The notes under the pieces: model-generated | The model's database searches: none | Told to the model about the DNA's origin: nothing | Seen by the model: only the letters and a program-made list of their open reading frames with translations | Part shown: in pieces, positions 40,815-48,550 of the stretch | Layout of the letters: every line of letters starts with the position of its first letter | Position numbering within the stretch: position 1 is the stretch's first letter | Program-made: the position numbers and the translations under genes | NCBI RefSeq assembly: GCF_900636535.1 | Contig: NZ_LR134289.1 | Location: forward strand, 4,295,001-4,359,000 | From: Chryseobacterium gleum | GTDB lineage: Bacteria; Bacteroidota; Bacteroidia; Flavobacteriales; Weeksellaceae | Direction of reading: 5' to 3' | DNA: 64,000 bases

Positions 40815-40860
40815 GTTATTTGCTTATTGCAATTGGCTTTTGGTGCCTTGCATTAATTAT
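40815..40860. repeat. Repeated words in the nuoE-nuoF spacer
   Basis: Words such as TTGCTTATTGC, AATTGGCTTTTGG and CCTTGCATTAATTA make up this spacer. The neighbouring 40880-40912 is built of AAATCTAAAATTTAGAG-type words. Confidence 0.4.
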
Positions 40861-40915
40861 GATTAAACGTTAAGTGAATAATTTAAAATCTAAAATTTAG
40901 AGTTTAAAATTTCTA

Positions 40916-41425
40916 TTAGTCTAAAGCAACCTGTCCCTGTCTGCAAAGATCAAGGATTTCGTCTACTTTTTCTATCGTTAAATTTTCATGAAAGAATTTT
41001 CCCAACTGCATCATCGGTGCGTATCCACATGCTCCAAGACATTCAGCAGGTTTCAATGTGAACATCCCGTCTTCAGTAGTCTCTCCGTCTTTAATGTTCA
41101 GCTTGGTTCTTATATGATCCAGGATTTTTTCGCTTCCGCAAACCATGCAAGGTCCTGTTCTGCAAACTTCCAGAACATATTTACCTACCGGCTTCATATT
41201 GAACATCGTATAGAAAGTAGCCACTTCATATACTTCGATCGGTTTGATACTTAACAGTCCGGCAACATAATCCATTACAGGAACATCTAACCATCCTCCG
41301 AACTCTTTCTGTGCCAGGTGAAGTACAGGAAGAAGAGCAGACTTCTGTCTTCCTTCAGGATATCTTGCGATAATTTTGTGTACCTGTGCTAAACTTTCCG
41401 GTTTAAAAGCTATTGTTTCGCTCAT
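40916..41425 (-). CDS. nuoE: NADH-quinone oxidoreductase subunit E
   Basis: A 169-residue thioredoxin-like subunit with the N1a 2Fe-2S cluster. Its four ligands lie in 'VCRTGPCMVCG' and 'AECLGACGYAPMM'. 'YEVATFYTMFN' is the conserved family segment before the first Cys. It works with NuoF in the NADH dehydrogenase module. The spacers to nuoD and nuoF are each about 100 nt. Confidence 0.95.
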   Translation of the reverse strand: MSETIAFKPESLAQVHKIIARYPEGRQKSALLPVLHLAQKEFGGWLDVPVMDYVAGLLSIKPIEVYEVATFYTMFNMKPVGKYVLEVCRTGPCMVCGSEKILDHIRTKLNIKDGETTEDGMFTLKPAECLGACGYAPMMQLGKFFHENLTIEKVDEILDLCRQGQVALD

Positions 41426-41440
41426 TTTTTTTAATGTATT

Positions 41441-41525
41441 ATTGTACAGTGTACAATTTACTAATGACTTATTTATTTGATCATTGTAAAATCATGAATA
41501 CATTTTACAATGGTACTTTTTACAA
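41441..41525. repeat. Self-complementary words in the nuoD-nuoE spacer
   Basis: ATTGTACA-G-TGTACAAT (41441-41457) is a near-perfect palindrome. It is followed by TTTACTAATGAC and further TACATTTTACAATGG/TTTTTACAATT variants up to nuoD. Confidence 0.45.
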
Positions 41526-41528
41526 TTC

Positions 41529-42752
41529 TTATGCGTCTAATTCTCCCGCAATAATATTCATACTACACATCGTTACAATGGCATCTGAAATTACAGAACC
41601 TGTAATCATTTCAGGGTATGCCTGATAGTAGATGAAGCATGGTCTTCTGAAGTGAAGTCTGTAAGGGCTTCTTCCTCCGTCACTCACAAGATAGAAACCT
41701 AATTCTCCGTTTCCACCTTCTACAGCATGATAAACTTCTCCTTTCGGTACATCAGTTTCTCCCATTACGATTTTGAAATGGTAGATCAATGCTTCCATTT
41801 TTTGATATACATCTGCCTTTTCAGGAAGATAGAAATCAGGAACATCCGCATGGAATGGTCCTTCCGGAAGATTTTCGTATGCTTGTTTGATAATTTTGAT
41901 GGATTCCCAGACTTCCTGTTGACGAACCATGAAACGGTCGTAAGTATCTCCTGAAGTTCCTACAGGAATAATAAAGTCGAAGTCCTGGTATGAAGAATAA
42001 GGCTGTGCAACTCTTACATCGTAATCTACCCCTGCTGCACGTAAGTTTGGACCTGTGAAACCGTAGCTTAATGCTCTTTCGGCAGAAATAGCTCCTGTAC
42101 CGATGGTTCTGTCCATGAAAATCCTGTTTCTTTCTAATAAAGTACAGAATTCTTTGAATCTTGGAGGGAATGTCTTTAAGAAATCTTTGATCAGCTCATG
42201 GAATTTAGGAGTGAAATCTCTTTCAAATCCTCCGATTCTTCCCATATTGGTTGTCATTCTGGCTCCGCAGATCTGCTCATACATATCGTAAATACGCTCT
42301 CTTTCGATGAACATATAGGTAAGACCTGTAATCGCTCCTGAGTCCATCCCGGTTACCCCGTTACAAATCAGGTGGTCACCGATTCTGGCAAGCTCCATCA
42401 GGATAACACGCATATAATCTACACGTTTTGGAACTTCTACGCCGATCAGTTTTTCTACTGTCATATGCCAGCCCAAGTTATTGATTGGCGCAGAACAGTA
42501 ATTCATACGGTCTGTAAGGGTAGTGATCTGAGAATAGTTTCTTCTTTCAGAAATTTTCTCAAATGCTCTGTGGATATATCCCACTGTTTGTTCAGCATGA
42601 AGGATTCTTTCTCCGTCCATCGTTAAGATATTCTGGAAAATCCCGTGAGTAGCAGGGTGGGTAGGTCCTAAGTTCAGGGTATATAATTGCCCGTCAATCT
42701 GTTCCTTACTTTCGTACTGGTTTAGTATATTAGATAATGAGTTATCTTTCAT
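41529..42752 (-). CDS. nuoD: NADH-quinone oxidoreductase subunit D
   Basis: This 407-residue protein is the 49-kDa-type subunit that forms the quinone pocket with NuoB and NuoH. 'LGPTHPATHG' (N-terminal loop with the conserved His), 'EQTVGYIHRAFEKISE' and 'TGMDSGAITGLTYMFIERERIYDMYE' are present. The C-terminal 'LHFRRPCFIYYQAYPEMITG' and final 'SMNIIAGELDA' match family ends. It is not fused to NuoC, whose gene is separate 62 nt upstream. Confidence 0.96.
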   Translation of the reverse strand: MKDNSLSNILNQYESKEQIDGQLYTLNLGPTHPATHGIFQNILTMDGERILHAEQTVGYIHRAFEKISERRNYSQITTLTDRMNYCSAPINNLGWHMTVEKLIGVEVPKRVDYMRVILMELARIGDHLICNGVTGMDSGAITGLTYMFIERERIYDMYEQICGARMTTNMGRIGGFERDFTPKFHELIKDFLKTFPPRFKEFCTLLERNRIFMDRTIGTGAISAERALSYGFTGPNLRAAGVDYDVRVAQPYSSYQDFDFIIPVGTSGDTYDRFMVRQQEVWESIKIIKQAYENLPEGPFHADVPDFYLPEKADVYQKMEALIYHFKIVMGETDVPKGEVYHAVEGGNGELGFYLVSDGGRSPYRLHFRRPCFIYYQAYPEMITGSVISDAIVTMCSMNIIAGELDA

Positions 42753-42755
42753 AAT

Positions 42756-42812
42756 GATTGCTTTTAGCTATTTGCTTCTGGCCATTGGCTAGCTGCCATT
42801 GGCCATTCGCTT
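42756..42812. repeat. Repeated words in the nuoC-nuoD spacer
   Basis: The direct repeat CCATTGGC occurs twice around TAGCTG in a string of TTGCTTTTAGC/TTTGCTTCTGGCC-type words. Confidence 0.45.
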
Positions 42813-42814
42813 TT

Positions 42815-43309
42815 TTATCTTCCGAACATACTATCGTTCTTGTCGGTTCTTGTACCGTCTTCAAGGCGATATTCTTTCAACATTGGGTGGTATCCAAGAT
42901 CTTCCATATTCAGAATAGGTCTGAGATCCGGGTGTCCTTTAAATTTAATCCCATAGAAATCATACGTTTCTCTTTCCATCCAGTTTGCTCCCGCATATAG
43001 ATCCGTAAGGGAATCTACCTCAATATTTTCTCTGGACATGAAGATTTTCAGACGTAATCTGAAATTGGTCATCATATTATGTAAATGGTAGACAACACCT
43101 ATTTCCTTTTCCGGGAACTCAGGATAATGAATTCCGCAGATATCTGTAAGGAAATTGATTTCCAGAGATGAATCTTTAAGATAGTGAATGATTTTCTTAA
43201 TATCTTCTTTCTTTACTTCTATCGTCAGCATTCCATAAGGCTCAGAGCTTGAAATGACAGATTCCGGAAATTCTCTGGTGATAGCTTCTAATACAAATTC
43301 GTTTGTCAT
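42815..43309 (-). CDS. nuoC: NADH-quinone oxidoreductase subunit C
   Basis: A 164-residue 30-kDa-type subunit of the hydrophilic arm. It contains the conserved 'LYAGANWMERETYDFYGIKFKGHPDLRPIL' segment near the C-terminus and 'FLTDICGIHYPE' in the middle. It is 5 nt downstream of nuoB. The C-terminal tail is basic and polar. Confidence 0.95.
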   Translation of the reverse strand: MTNEFVLEAITREFPESVISSSEPYGMLTIEVKKEDIKKIIHYLKDSSLEINFLTDICGIHYPEFPEKEIGVVYHLHNMMTNFRLRLKIFMSRENIEVDSLTDLYAGANWMERETYDFYGIKFKGHPDLRPILNMEDLGYHPMLKEYRLEDGTRTDKNDSMFGR

Positions 43310-43314
43310 TTCCG

Positions 43315-43875
43315 TTAGTTGCTTATGTTGTAAGAATCTAATAATTTCTGATACTCAGGCATGTCTCTTCTTCTGATGCTTTCGCTTTCTGCCAGAGCCT
43401 GTACCTGCATTACTCCTTCAATGATCTGTTCAGGTCTTGGAGGACATCCCGGAACGTAAACATCTACCGGAATAATTTTATCAATTCCCTGAAGTACAGA
43501 ATACGTATCAAAAATACCACCGCTGGAAGCACAGGCTCCAACTGCTACCACCCATTTTGGCTCAGCCATCTGAGTGTACACTTCTTTCAGGACTGGTCCC
43601 AATTTCTTTGATATAGTTCCGCAAACCATCAGCATATCTGCTTGTCTTGGAGAGAAAGAGTTTCTTTCCATTCCAAATCTTGAAGCATCATAAGTCGGGT
43701 TCAGGGTAGCCATAAACTCGATACCACAACAAGAGGTTGCAAATGGTAACGGCCAAAGTGAAAACTTTCTTGCCATCCCGATTACACTGCTCAGTTTCGT
43801 TGCGAAAAACCCTTCTCCTTCATAGCCTTCAGGAGCAGGTGCATCTGTTCTTATTACTGGTTTTTTATCTGACAT
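43315..43875 (-). CDS. nuoB: NADH-quinone oxidoreductase subunit B
   Basis: This 186-residue subunit holds the terminal N2 4Fe-4S cluster. It shows 'FATSCCGIEFMA' (tandem Cys ligands), 'VCGTISKKLGP', 'AVGACASSGGIFDTY' and 'VYVPGCPPRPE', which supply the other ligands. It donates electrons to quinone. It lies 98 nt downstream of nuoA and 5 nt upstream of nuoC. Confidence 0.97.
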   Translation of the reverse strand: MSDKKPVIRTDAPAPEGYEGEGFFATKLSSVIGMARKFSLWPLPFATSCCGIEFMATLNPTYDASRFGMERNSFSPRQADMLMVCGTISKKLGPVLKEVYTQMAEPKWVVAVGACASSGGIFDTYSVLQGIDKIIPVDVYVPGCPPRPEQIIEGVMQVQALAESESIRRRDMPEYQKLLDSYNISN

Positions 43876-43973
43876 TTTTAGTAAATATTTAAAGATTAAA
43901 ATATTTAAGATTAAAAAATAAGATCTTGAAAATCTTCAATTTACTTAAATACATTGAATCTTTTAATTAAAAT

Positions 43974-44345
43974 TTATTTATCCCAATCTAATGCACCGCG
44001 TTTCCATACATAGAAAAACGCCATGAAGAAGATGGCTACGAACGTAAGTACGGCAAGGAATCCTTCCATACCGAATTCTCTGAAGTTTACAGCGTAAGGA
44101 TAAAAGAATACGATTTCAATATCGAATAGTACGAACAATACCGCAGTCAGGAAGTACTTGATAGAAAACGGTGTTCTGGCGTTTCCTTCTACAGGAACCC
44201 CACATTCCCAGCTTTGGTTTTTTACAGAGTTTCCTTTTTTCTGCTGTGGGCCTAAGAAATGTGCACCAAGCAAAGAAACCGCTACAAATCCTACTGCTAC
44301 ACCAGCCTGGATAAGGATTGGAATATAACTTTCAGGTAAATTCAT
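43974..44345 (-). CDS. nuoA: NADH-quinone oxidoreductase subunit A
   Basis: This 123-residue membrane subunit has three helices and the family core 'WECGVPVEGNARTPFSIKYFLTAVLFVLFDIEIVFFYPYA'. The Cys-containing loop contacts the quinone site. As the first gene of the operon it follows a promoter core at 44369-44376, 24 nt upstream. Confidence 0.96.
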   Translation of the reverse strand: MNLPESYIPILIQAGVAVGFVAVSLLGAHFLGPQQKKGNSVKNQSWECGVPVEGNARTPFSIKYFLTAVLFVLFDIEIVFFYPYAVNFREFGMEGFLAVLTFVAIFFMAFFYVWKRGALDWDK

Positions 44346-44368
44346 TTTTGCATTATTATCTCAATTTG

Positions 44369-44376
44369 CAAATTTA
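44369..44376 (-). promoter_or_regulatory. Promoter core (TAAATTTG) of the nuo operon
   Basis: TAAATTTG followed by C on the minus strand lies about 24 nt before nuoA and is the only good -7 match in front of the 15-gene operon. The rest of the gap 44377-44599 is AT-rich and shows no gene. Confidence 0.5.
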
Positions 44377-44599
44377 GCGAATAAACAAGAAAGCATGAAA
44401 TTTATCAGCTTAAAAGTAGGATGAAAATGAGTTAAATCAGTAATTTAGAATCAATAAAAATTAGCTTTTTGTCTTCGTTTTTTTGCCTGGTTTTTTCCCG
44501 TTTTTTGTAGCGAATATGAAAAAATACATTCTGTCAGGTATATTGAGGGTATTTTGAATGATTACTACCAATCAAAATAACTTGTTAAAAGCACTGCTT

Positions 44600-44776
44600 T
44601 TATTTTTTCATTTTTTTCAAGAGAGTGTAAGCCATAAATGAAATATACCCAAAAAGAATACTGGCAAAAAGAATATTTATTACTGTATTTGTTTTATCAT
44701 CCGGTGACTGAAAAAAGAAATTGTAACTGATAAATCCTACAATTAAAATAGCAAATATGATAAGCTGTGGTTTCAT
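44600..44776 (-). CDS. Small two-helix membrane protein
   Basis: A 58-residue frame from ATG 44776 to TAA 44600 encodes a protein with two membrane helices. It begins MKPQLIIFAILIVGF, then has a polar loop 'QSPDDKTNT', a second helix 'NILFASILFGYISFMAYTLL' and a basic end 'KKMKK'. Sense codon use is like its neighbours, and the two-helix positive-inside layout is coherent, so I regard it as real though it is short. It lies 43 nt downstream of the GNAT gene on the same strand and is probably cotranscribed. I cannot give a function. Confidence 0.68.
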   Translation of the reverse strand: MKPQLIIFAILIVGFISYNFFFQSPDDKTNTVINILFASILFGYISFMAYTLLKKMKK

Positions 44777-44819
44777 AAATTTTTAGATTTTAAATTATTA
44801 CCTGGCACAAAATACAGCA

Positions 44820-45950
44820 TCAGTTATTGATTTCCATAGAATAGGTTCTTCTTCTCTTATGATTTACCGGATTATAATCCTGCCATAACAGCTGAATACT
44901 TTTGTTTTCTTCCAGTTCAGGGTTGGTTTCCAGATATTTGACTCCTTTTTTTCTGAATATATCCCAGATTTCTTTGAAGATGATAGAAGTCACACCTCTT
45001 CTCTGATAATCCGGATGAATTCCGATCAGATAGAAGTTGGCTCTGTCATTCTTCTTTCCTGCTTGTAAGAAATGCCACCAGCCAAAAGGAAGCAGTTTTC
45101 CACCAGATTTTTGAAGGGCTTTGGAATAAGAAGGCATCGTAATCGCAAAAGAGATCAGATTGTTATGCTCATCAGCAATGCATACAATAAAATCTTTGTC
45201 AATGAGTTTGAAATATTTCTCTTTATAGGTTTTACGCTGTTCGTCGGAAATAGGAGTGTAGGTGGAAAGGTGTTTGTAAGTTTCATCCAAAAGATCAAAC
45301 ATAGGATCCACATACTGAATGATTTCTTCCTTTGTTTTGAATTTTAAAACTTTCAGCTTGTATTTTTCGGAAATAAGCTGATTAAATTTATGGATTTTTT
45401 CAGGCAGGGTTTCAGGGAAGATGATTTCAAATTCTACCCATTCTTTTTCTTTGGTCAATCCCAGGTTTTCCAGATGTTTCGGATAGTATTCGTGGTTGTA
45501 AATTCCGATCATTGTAGCCAACTGATCGAAGCCTTTTATCAGCATTCCTGCTTTATCAAGATTGGTAAACCCCATAGGGCCTTCAATTTTGTCAATATTT
45601 TTTTCTCTGGCATAATCAACCGCTTTCTGAATTAATGCTTTTGAAACTTCAGCATCATCAATAAAGTCGATCCACCCAAAGCGTACTTTTTTAATTCCTA
45701 ACTCTTTCTCTTCTTTGTGGTTAATAAGAACAGCAATTCTCCCTACAATTTTATCATTCCTGTAAGCGAGATATTGTCTGGCCTCCGAATATTGAAGGGC
45801 AGGATTTTCATCAGCATTCCAAATGTTGATTTCGTCATTAATAAAGGACGGAACATAGTAAGGATTGTTTTTATACAGATCCATTGGAAATCTTACGAAT
45901 TGCTTCAGCTGACCCGCAGTTTTTACTTCAATAATTGAAATTGTAGACAT
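44820..45950 (-). CDS. GNAT-fold N-acetyltransferase-like protein
   Basis: This 376-residue cytoplasmic protein has two GNAT-like halves. The first has 'YLAYRNDKIVGRIAVLINH' and 'GWIDFIDD'. The second has the acetyl-CoA-binding 'FYLIGIHPDYQRRGVTSIIFKEIWDIFRKKGVKYLETNP' pattern (Q/RxxGxG/A-like motif A). Such long GNAT-like proteins are common in Bacteroidota, and their substrates are unknown. The gene has a TATATTTG promoter core upstream and a small membrane-protein gene downstream. Confidence 0.83.
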   Translation of the reverse strand: MSTISIIEVKTAGQLKQFVRFPMDLYKNNPYYVPSFINDEINIWNADENPALQYSEARQYLAYRNDKIVGRIAVLINHKEEKELGIKKVRFGWIDFIDDAEVSKALIQKAVDYAREKNIDKIEGPMGFTNLDKAGMLIKGFDQLATMIGIYNHEYYPKHLENLGLTKEKEWVEFEIIFPETLPEKIHKFNQLISEKYKLKVLKFKTKEEIIQYVDPMFDLLDETYKHLSTYTPISDEQRKTYKEKYFKLIDKDFIVCIADEHNNLISFAITMPSYSKALQKSGGKLLPFGWWHFLQAGKKNDRANFYLIGIHPDYQRRGVTSIIFKEIWDIFRKKGVKYLETNPELEENKSIQLLWQDYNPVNHKRRRTYSMEINN

Positions 45951-45973
45951 GTTTTTTGAGAAGAATTAAAGGA

Positions 45974-45981
45974 CAAATATA
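45974..45981 (-). promoter_or_regulatory. Promoter core (TATATTTG) upstream of the GNAT gene
   Basis: The -7-type sequence TATATTTG on the minus strand lies 24 nt before the start at 45950. Confidence 0.5.
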
Positions 45982-46055
45982 AATAATAATATCGTATACT
46001 TTGGCACAGTTTTTATTTGATTATGGGTAAAATTTAAACACAAAATTTATATAAA

Positions 46056-46766
46056 ATGGTGGGTTATTATATCATTATTGGTATTTCAATGTTGGTGAGC
46101 TGGTGGGTTTCTTCCAGATTGAAATCGAAATTTGAATATTATTCCAATGTACGCCTTCGAAATGGCCTTTCGGGGAAAGAAGTAGCGGAAAAGATGTTGA
46201 GAGATAACGGGATAAATGATGTTCAGGTAATATCAGTACCCGGGCAGTTGACGGACCACTATAATCCGGCAGATAAAACAGTTAACCTTTCTGAGGCAGT
46301 TTATATGCAGAGAAACGCAGCGGCAGCGGCAGTAGCAGCTCACGAATGCGGCCATGCAGTACAACACGCGGTAGGATATTCTATGTTGAATTTACGTTCA
46401 AAACTGGTTCCTATTGTTAATATAAGTTCCAATCTGATGCAGTTTGTTCTGATTGCGGGCATCGCAGTAATGGCAGCATCAAGAACAATTGAGAATCCCA
46501 ATGGAAATACGACCGTTCTTGCCATCGGAGTTGCCATGTTTGCTGTGACAACGCTTTTTGCTTTTGTAACACTTCCGGTGGAATATGATGCGAGTAACAG
46601 AGCGATGAAATGGCTTAAAGATACAGGAACAGTAACTGCAGAAGAATTTGTTGGGGTACAGGACAGTTTGAAATGGGCGGCGAGAACCTATGTGGTAGCT
46701 GCTTTAGGGTCACTGGCACAGCTTCTGTACTGGGCATCTTTGCTCCTTGGAGGAAGAAGGGATTAA
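46056..46766 (+). CDS. Membrane zinc metallopeptidase, YugP-like
   Basis: This 236-residue protein has an N-terminal membrane helix and two further hydrophobic segments near residues 125-145 and 150-172, plus a C-terminal one. The zinc site 'AAHECGHAVQHAVGYS' (HExxH near residue 95) places it in the neutral zinc metallopeptidase-2 (YugP-like) family, whose substrates are not known. 'GLSGKEVAEKMLRDNGI' and 'TDHYNPADKTVNLSEAVY' are typical of it. The last 4 nt overlap the convergent YigZ-type gene. Confidence 0.92.
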   Translation: MVGYYIIIGISMLVSWWVSSRLKSKFEYYSNVRLRNGLSGKEVAEKMLRDNGINDVQVISVPGQLTDHYNPADKTVNLSEAVYMQRNAAAAAVAAHECGHAVQHAVGYSMLNLRSKLVPIVNISSNLMQFVLIAGIAVMAASRTIENPNGNTTVLAIGVAMFAVTTLFAFVTLPVEYDASNRAMKWLKDTGTVTAEEFVGVQDSLKWAARTYVVAALGSLAQLLYWASLLLGGRRD

Positions 46767-47368
46767 TCGTTAAATTCAAATGAAACATACTGCATCTCGG
46801 AAAGTTTTTCCGAGATGCTTTCTTTTTGGGCTAGTTTCAGTGATGCGGTAAGGATACAGTTTTCATTGGCGTCGAAATTCAGGACTTTGGCGTCAAATTT
46901 TGAAAGCAGGGTGAAAATAGTGTTCTGTTGATTGAAATTAAACCGGATCTCAATTTCTGTTTCCAGCTCACGGGTAATAATATTGGCTTCCTCCAATGTA
47001 ATCTTCGCAGATTCTTTGTAAGTTTTTACCAGTCCGGAAACTCCCAGTTTGGTTCCTCCATAATAACGAACAACAATTACAAGTACATTCGTAATTTCAT
47101 TGGCCAATAATTGGTTGTAAATAGGTAACCCGGCACTTCCGGAAGGTTCGCCGTCATCATTGGCCCGATAGTTTTCACCATTCAATCCCATTCTGAAAGC
47201 ATAGCAATGGTGGGTCGCTTTCGGATGTTCTTCCCTGATCTTTTCCAAAGCTGCCTTTAACTCTTTTTCATTATTTACCGGGTAAGCAAATCCGATAAAC
47301 TTGCTTCCTTTTTCTTTTAAAAGAGTGTTTTCTATGGGTTTTTCTATGGTTTTGTACTCAAACGTCAT
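46763..47368 (-). CDS. IMPACT/YigZ-family protein
   Basis: Homologous to the YigZ/IMPACT family, whose N-terminal domain has a ribosomal S5-like fold and whose bacterial members may influence translation or RNA handling. Motifs are 'GSKFIGFAYPVNNEKELKAAL', 'HHCYAFRMG', 'NDDGEPSGSAGLPIY' and 'VIVVRYYGGTKLGVSGLVKTYKESA'. The C-terminal DUF1949-like half is present. The frame opens at 47434, but a TACTTTTG promoter core (47392-47399) lies in it. ATG 47368 (MTFEYKTIEKP) fits homologues, leaving about 201 residues. Confidence 0.9.
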   Translation of the reverse strand: MTFEYKTIEKPIENTLLKEKGSKFIGFAYPVNNEKELKAALEKIREEHPKATHHCYAFRMGLNGENYRANDDGEPSGSAGLPIYNQLLANEITNVLVIVVRYYGGTKLGVSGLVKTYKESAKITLEEANIITRELETEIEIRFNFNQQNTIFTLLSKFDAKVLNFDANENCILTASLKLAQKESISEKLSEMQYVSFEFND

Positions 47369-47391
47369 CGTGTATTCCGGCTTTATGGATG

Positions 47392-47399
47392 CAAAAGTA
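47392..47399 (-). promoter_or_regulatory. Promoter core (TACTTTTG) upstream of the YigZ-type gene
   Basis: TACTTTTG on the minus strand lies 24 nt before ATG 47368, inside the longer frame. Confidence 0.45.
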
Positions 47400-47462
47400 T
47401 TAAATGCTTCACTATTTTGCATCACGATCATCAATTAAGCTGTCTATTCTGACGGCTTAATT

Positions 47463-48488
47463 TTATTTTTGTCTGTAAAATGAGACGGTATTATCTCTGA
47501 AATTTTCAAGTCTATCGGCTGTGTAATTAAATTCAGGTGCCTTTGTTCCGTTTTCCAGTTTAAGGTTTTCATTTTTAATTACTATGGCTTCATCCCAGAG
47601 GTTGGCATCGATAAACTGTTGGAGTGTAAAGCGACCGCCTTCAATGATGATGGACTGTATCTGTTCTTTGTACAATGCTTTCATTAATTCCGGTAGAAAA
47701 TCATCCTTGTTGATCTTAATGAACTGGATATGATTTTCAATGCCTTCTTTTACCGAGTTTAAAACCAGAGTTTTTGCGTCATTGTTGTAAATGTTGAAAT
47801 GAGCCGGAACTTTTAAGTCAAAGTCGATTAAAATTCTTACTGGGTTCACTCCTTCTGCATTTCTTACGGTAAGGCTAGGATTATCATTCAAAGCGGTTTG
47901 TGTTCCTACTAAAATAGCATGTTCATCGGCTCTCAGTTGATGAACAAATTGATTCACAAGGGTGTTGGAAACAGCAGTTGGTTTAAAATCCTTATCCAGA
48001 AATCCATCACCGGATTCTGCCCATTTTAAAATGATATAAGGCCTTTTCTTTTCGTGATAAGTGAAAAATCTTTTGTTGAGTTCGATACATTCTTTTTCCA
48101 GAATTCCTGAAACGGCTTCAATGCCTGCCTCCTGAATAATTTTTTTTCCTTTGCCGTTCACTTTATCATGAGAATCCATCGCTCCGATCACCACCTTTTT
48201 AAATCCGAGTTCTCTAATTTTTAAAGCACAAGGTGGAGTTTTTCCGTAATGCGCACAAGGCTCCAGGGATACATAAATTGTTGATTCCGGGATAAGATCC
48301 TTATTTTTAACTGAATTGATGGCATTGATTTCAGCATGGTTTTCCCCTGCCTTATGATGGTATCCTTCACCAATAATTTCCCCGTTGTGGACAATCACAC
48401 TCCCTACAAGAGGATTGGGGTATGTTTTACCGAGTGCTTTTTGGGCCAGTTCTATGCATCTTTTGATATAAAGTTCGTCGTTGTTCAT
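47463..48488 (-). CDS. ribD: Bifunctional riboflavin deaminase/reductase
   Basis: This enzyme catalyses two steps of riboflavin synthesis: deamination of the pyrimidine and reduction of the ribosyl side chain. The deaminase domain has zinc ligands in 'NHAEINAI' and 'PCAHYGKTPPC'. The reductase domain has 'RPYIILKWAESGDG', 'DEHAILVGTQTALNDNPSLTVR' and 'IIIEGGRFTLQQFIDANLWDEA'. 341 residues is usual. It stands alone here, without the other rib genes. Confidence 0.96.
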   Translation of the reverse strand: MNNDELYIKRCIELAQKALGKTYPNPLVGSVIVHNGEIIGEGYHHKAGENHAEINAINSVKNKDLIPESTIYVSLEPCAHYGKTPPCALKIRELGFKKVVIGAMDSHDKVNGKGKKIIQEAGIEAVSGILEKECIELNKRFFTYHEKKRPYIILKWAESGDGFLDKDFKPTAVSNTLVNQFVHQLRADEHAILVGTQTALNDNPSLTVRNAEGVNPVRILIDFDLKVPAHFNIYNNDAKTLVLNSVKEGIENHIQFIKINKDDFLPELMKALYKEQIQSIIIEGGRFTLQQFIDANLWDEAIVIKNENLKLENGTKAPEFNYTADRLENFRDNTVSFYRQK

Positions 48489-48550
48489 ATTGTAAAAAGA
48501 AAAAGCGAAGACAAATTACTTTGCTCCGCCTTTATGTATTTTGTTATGTA

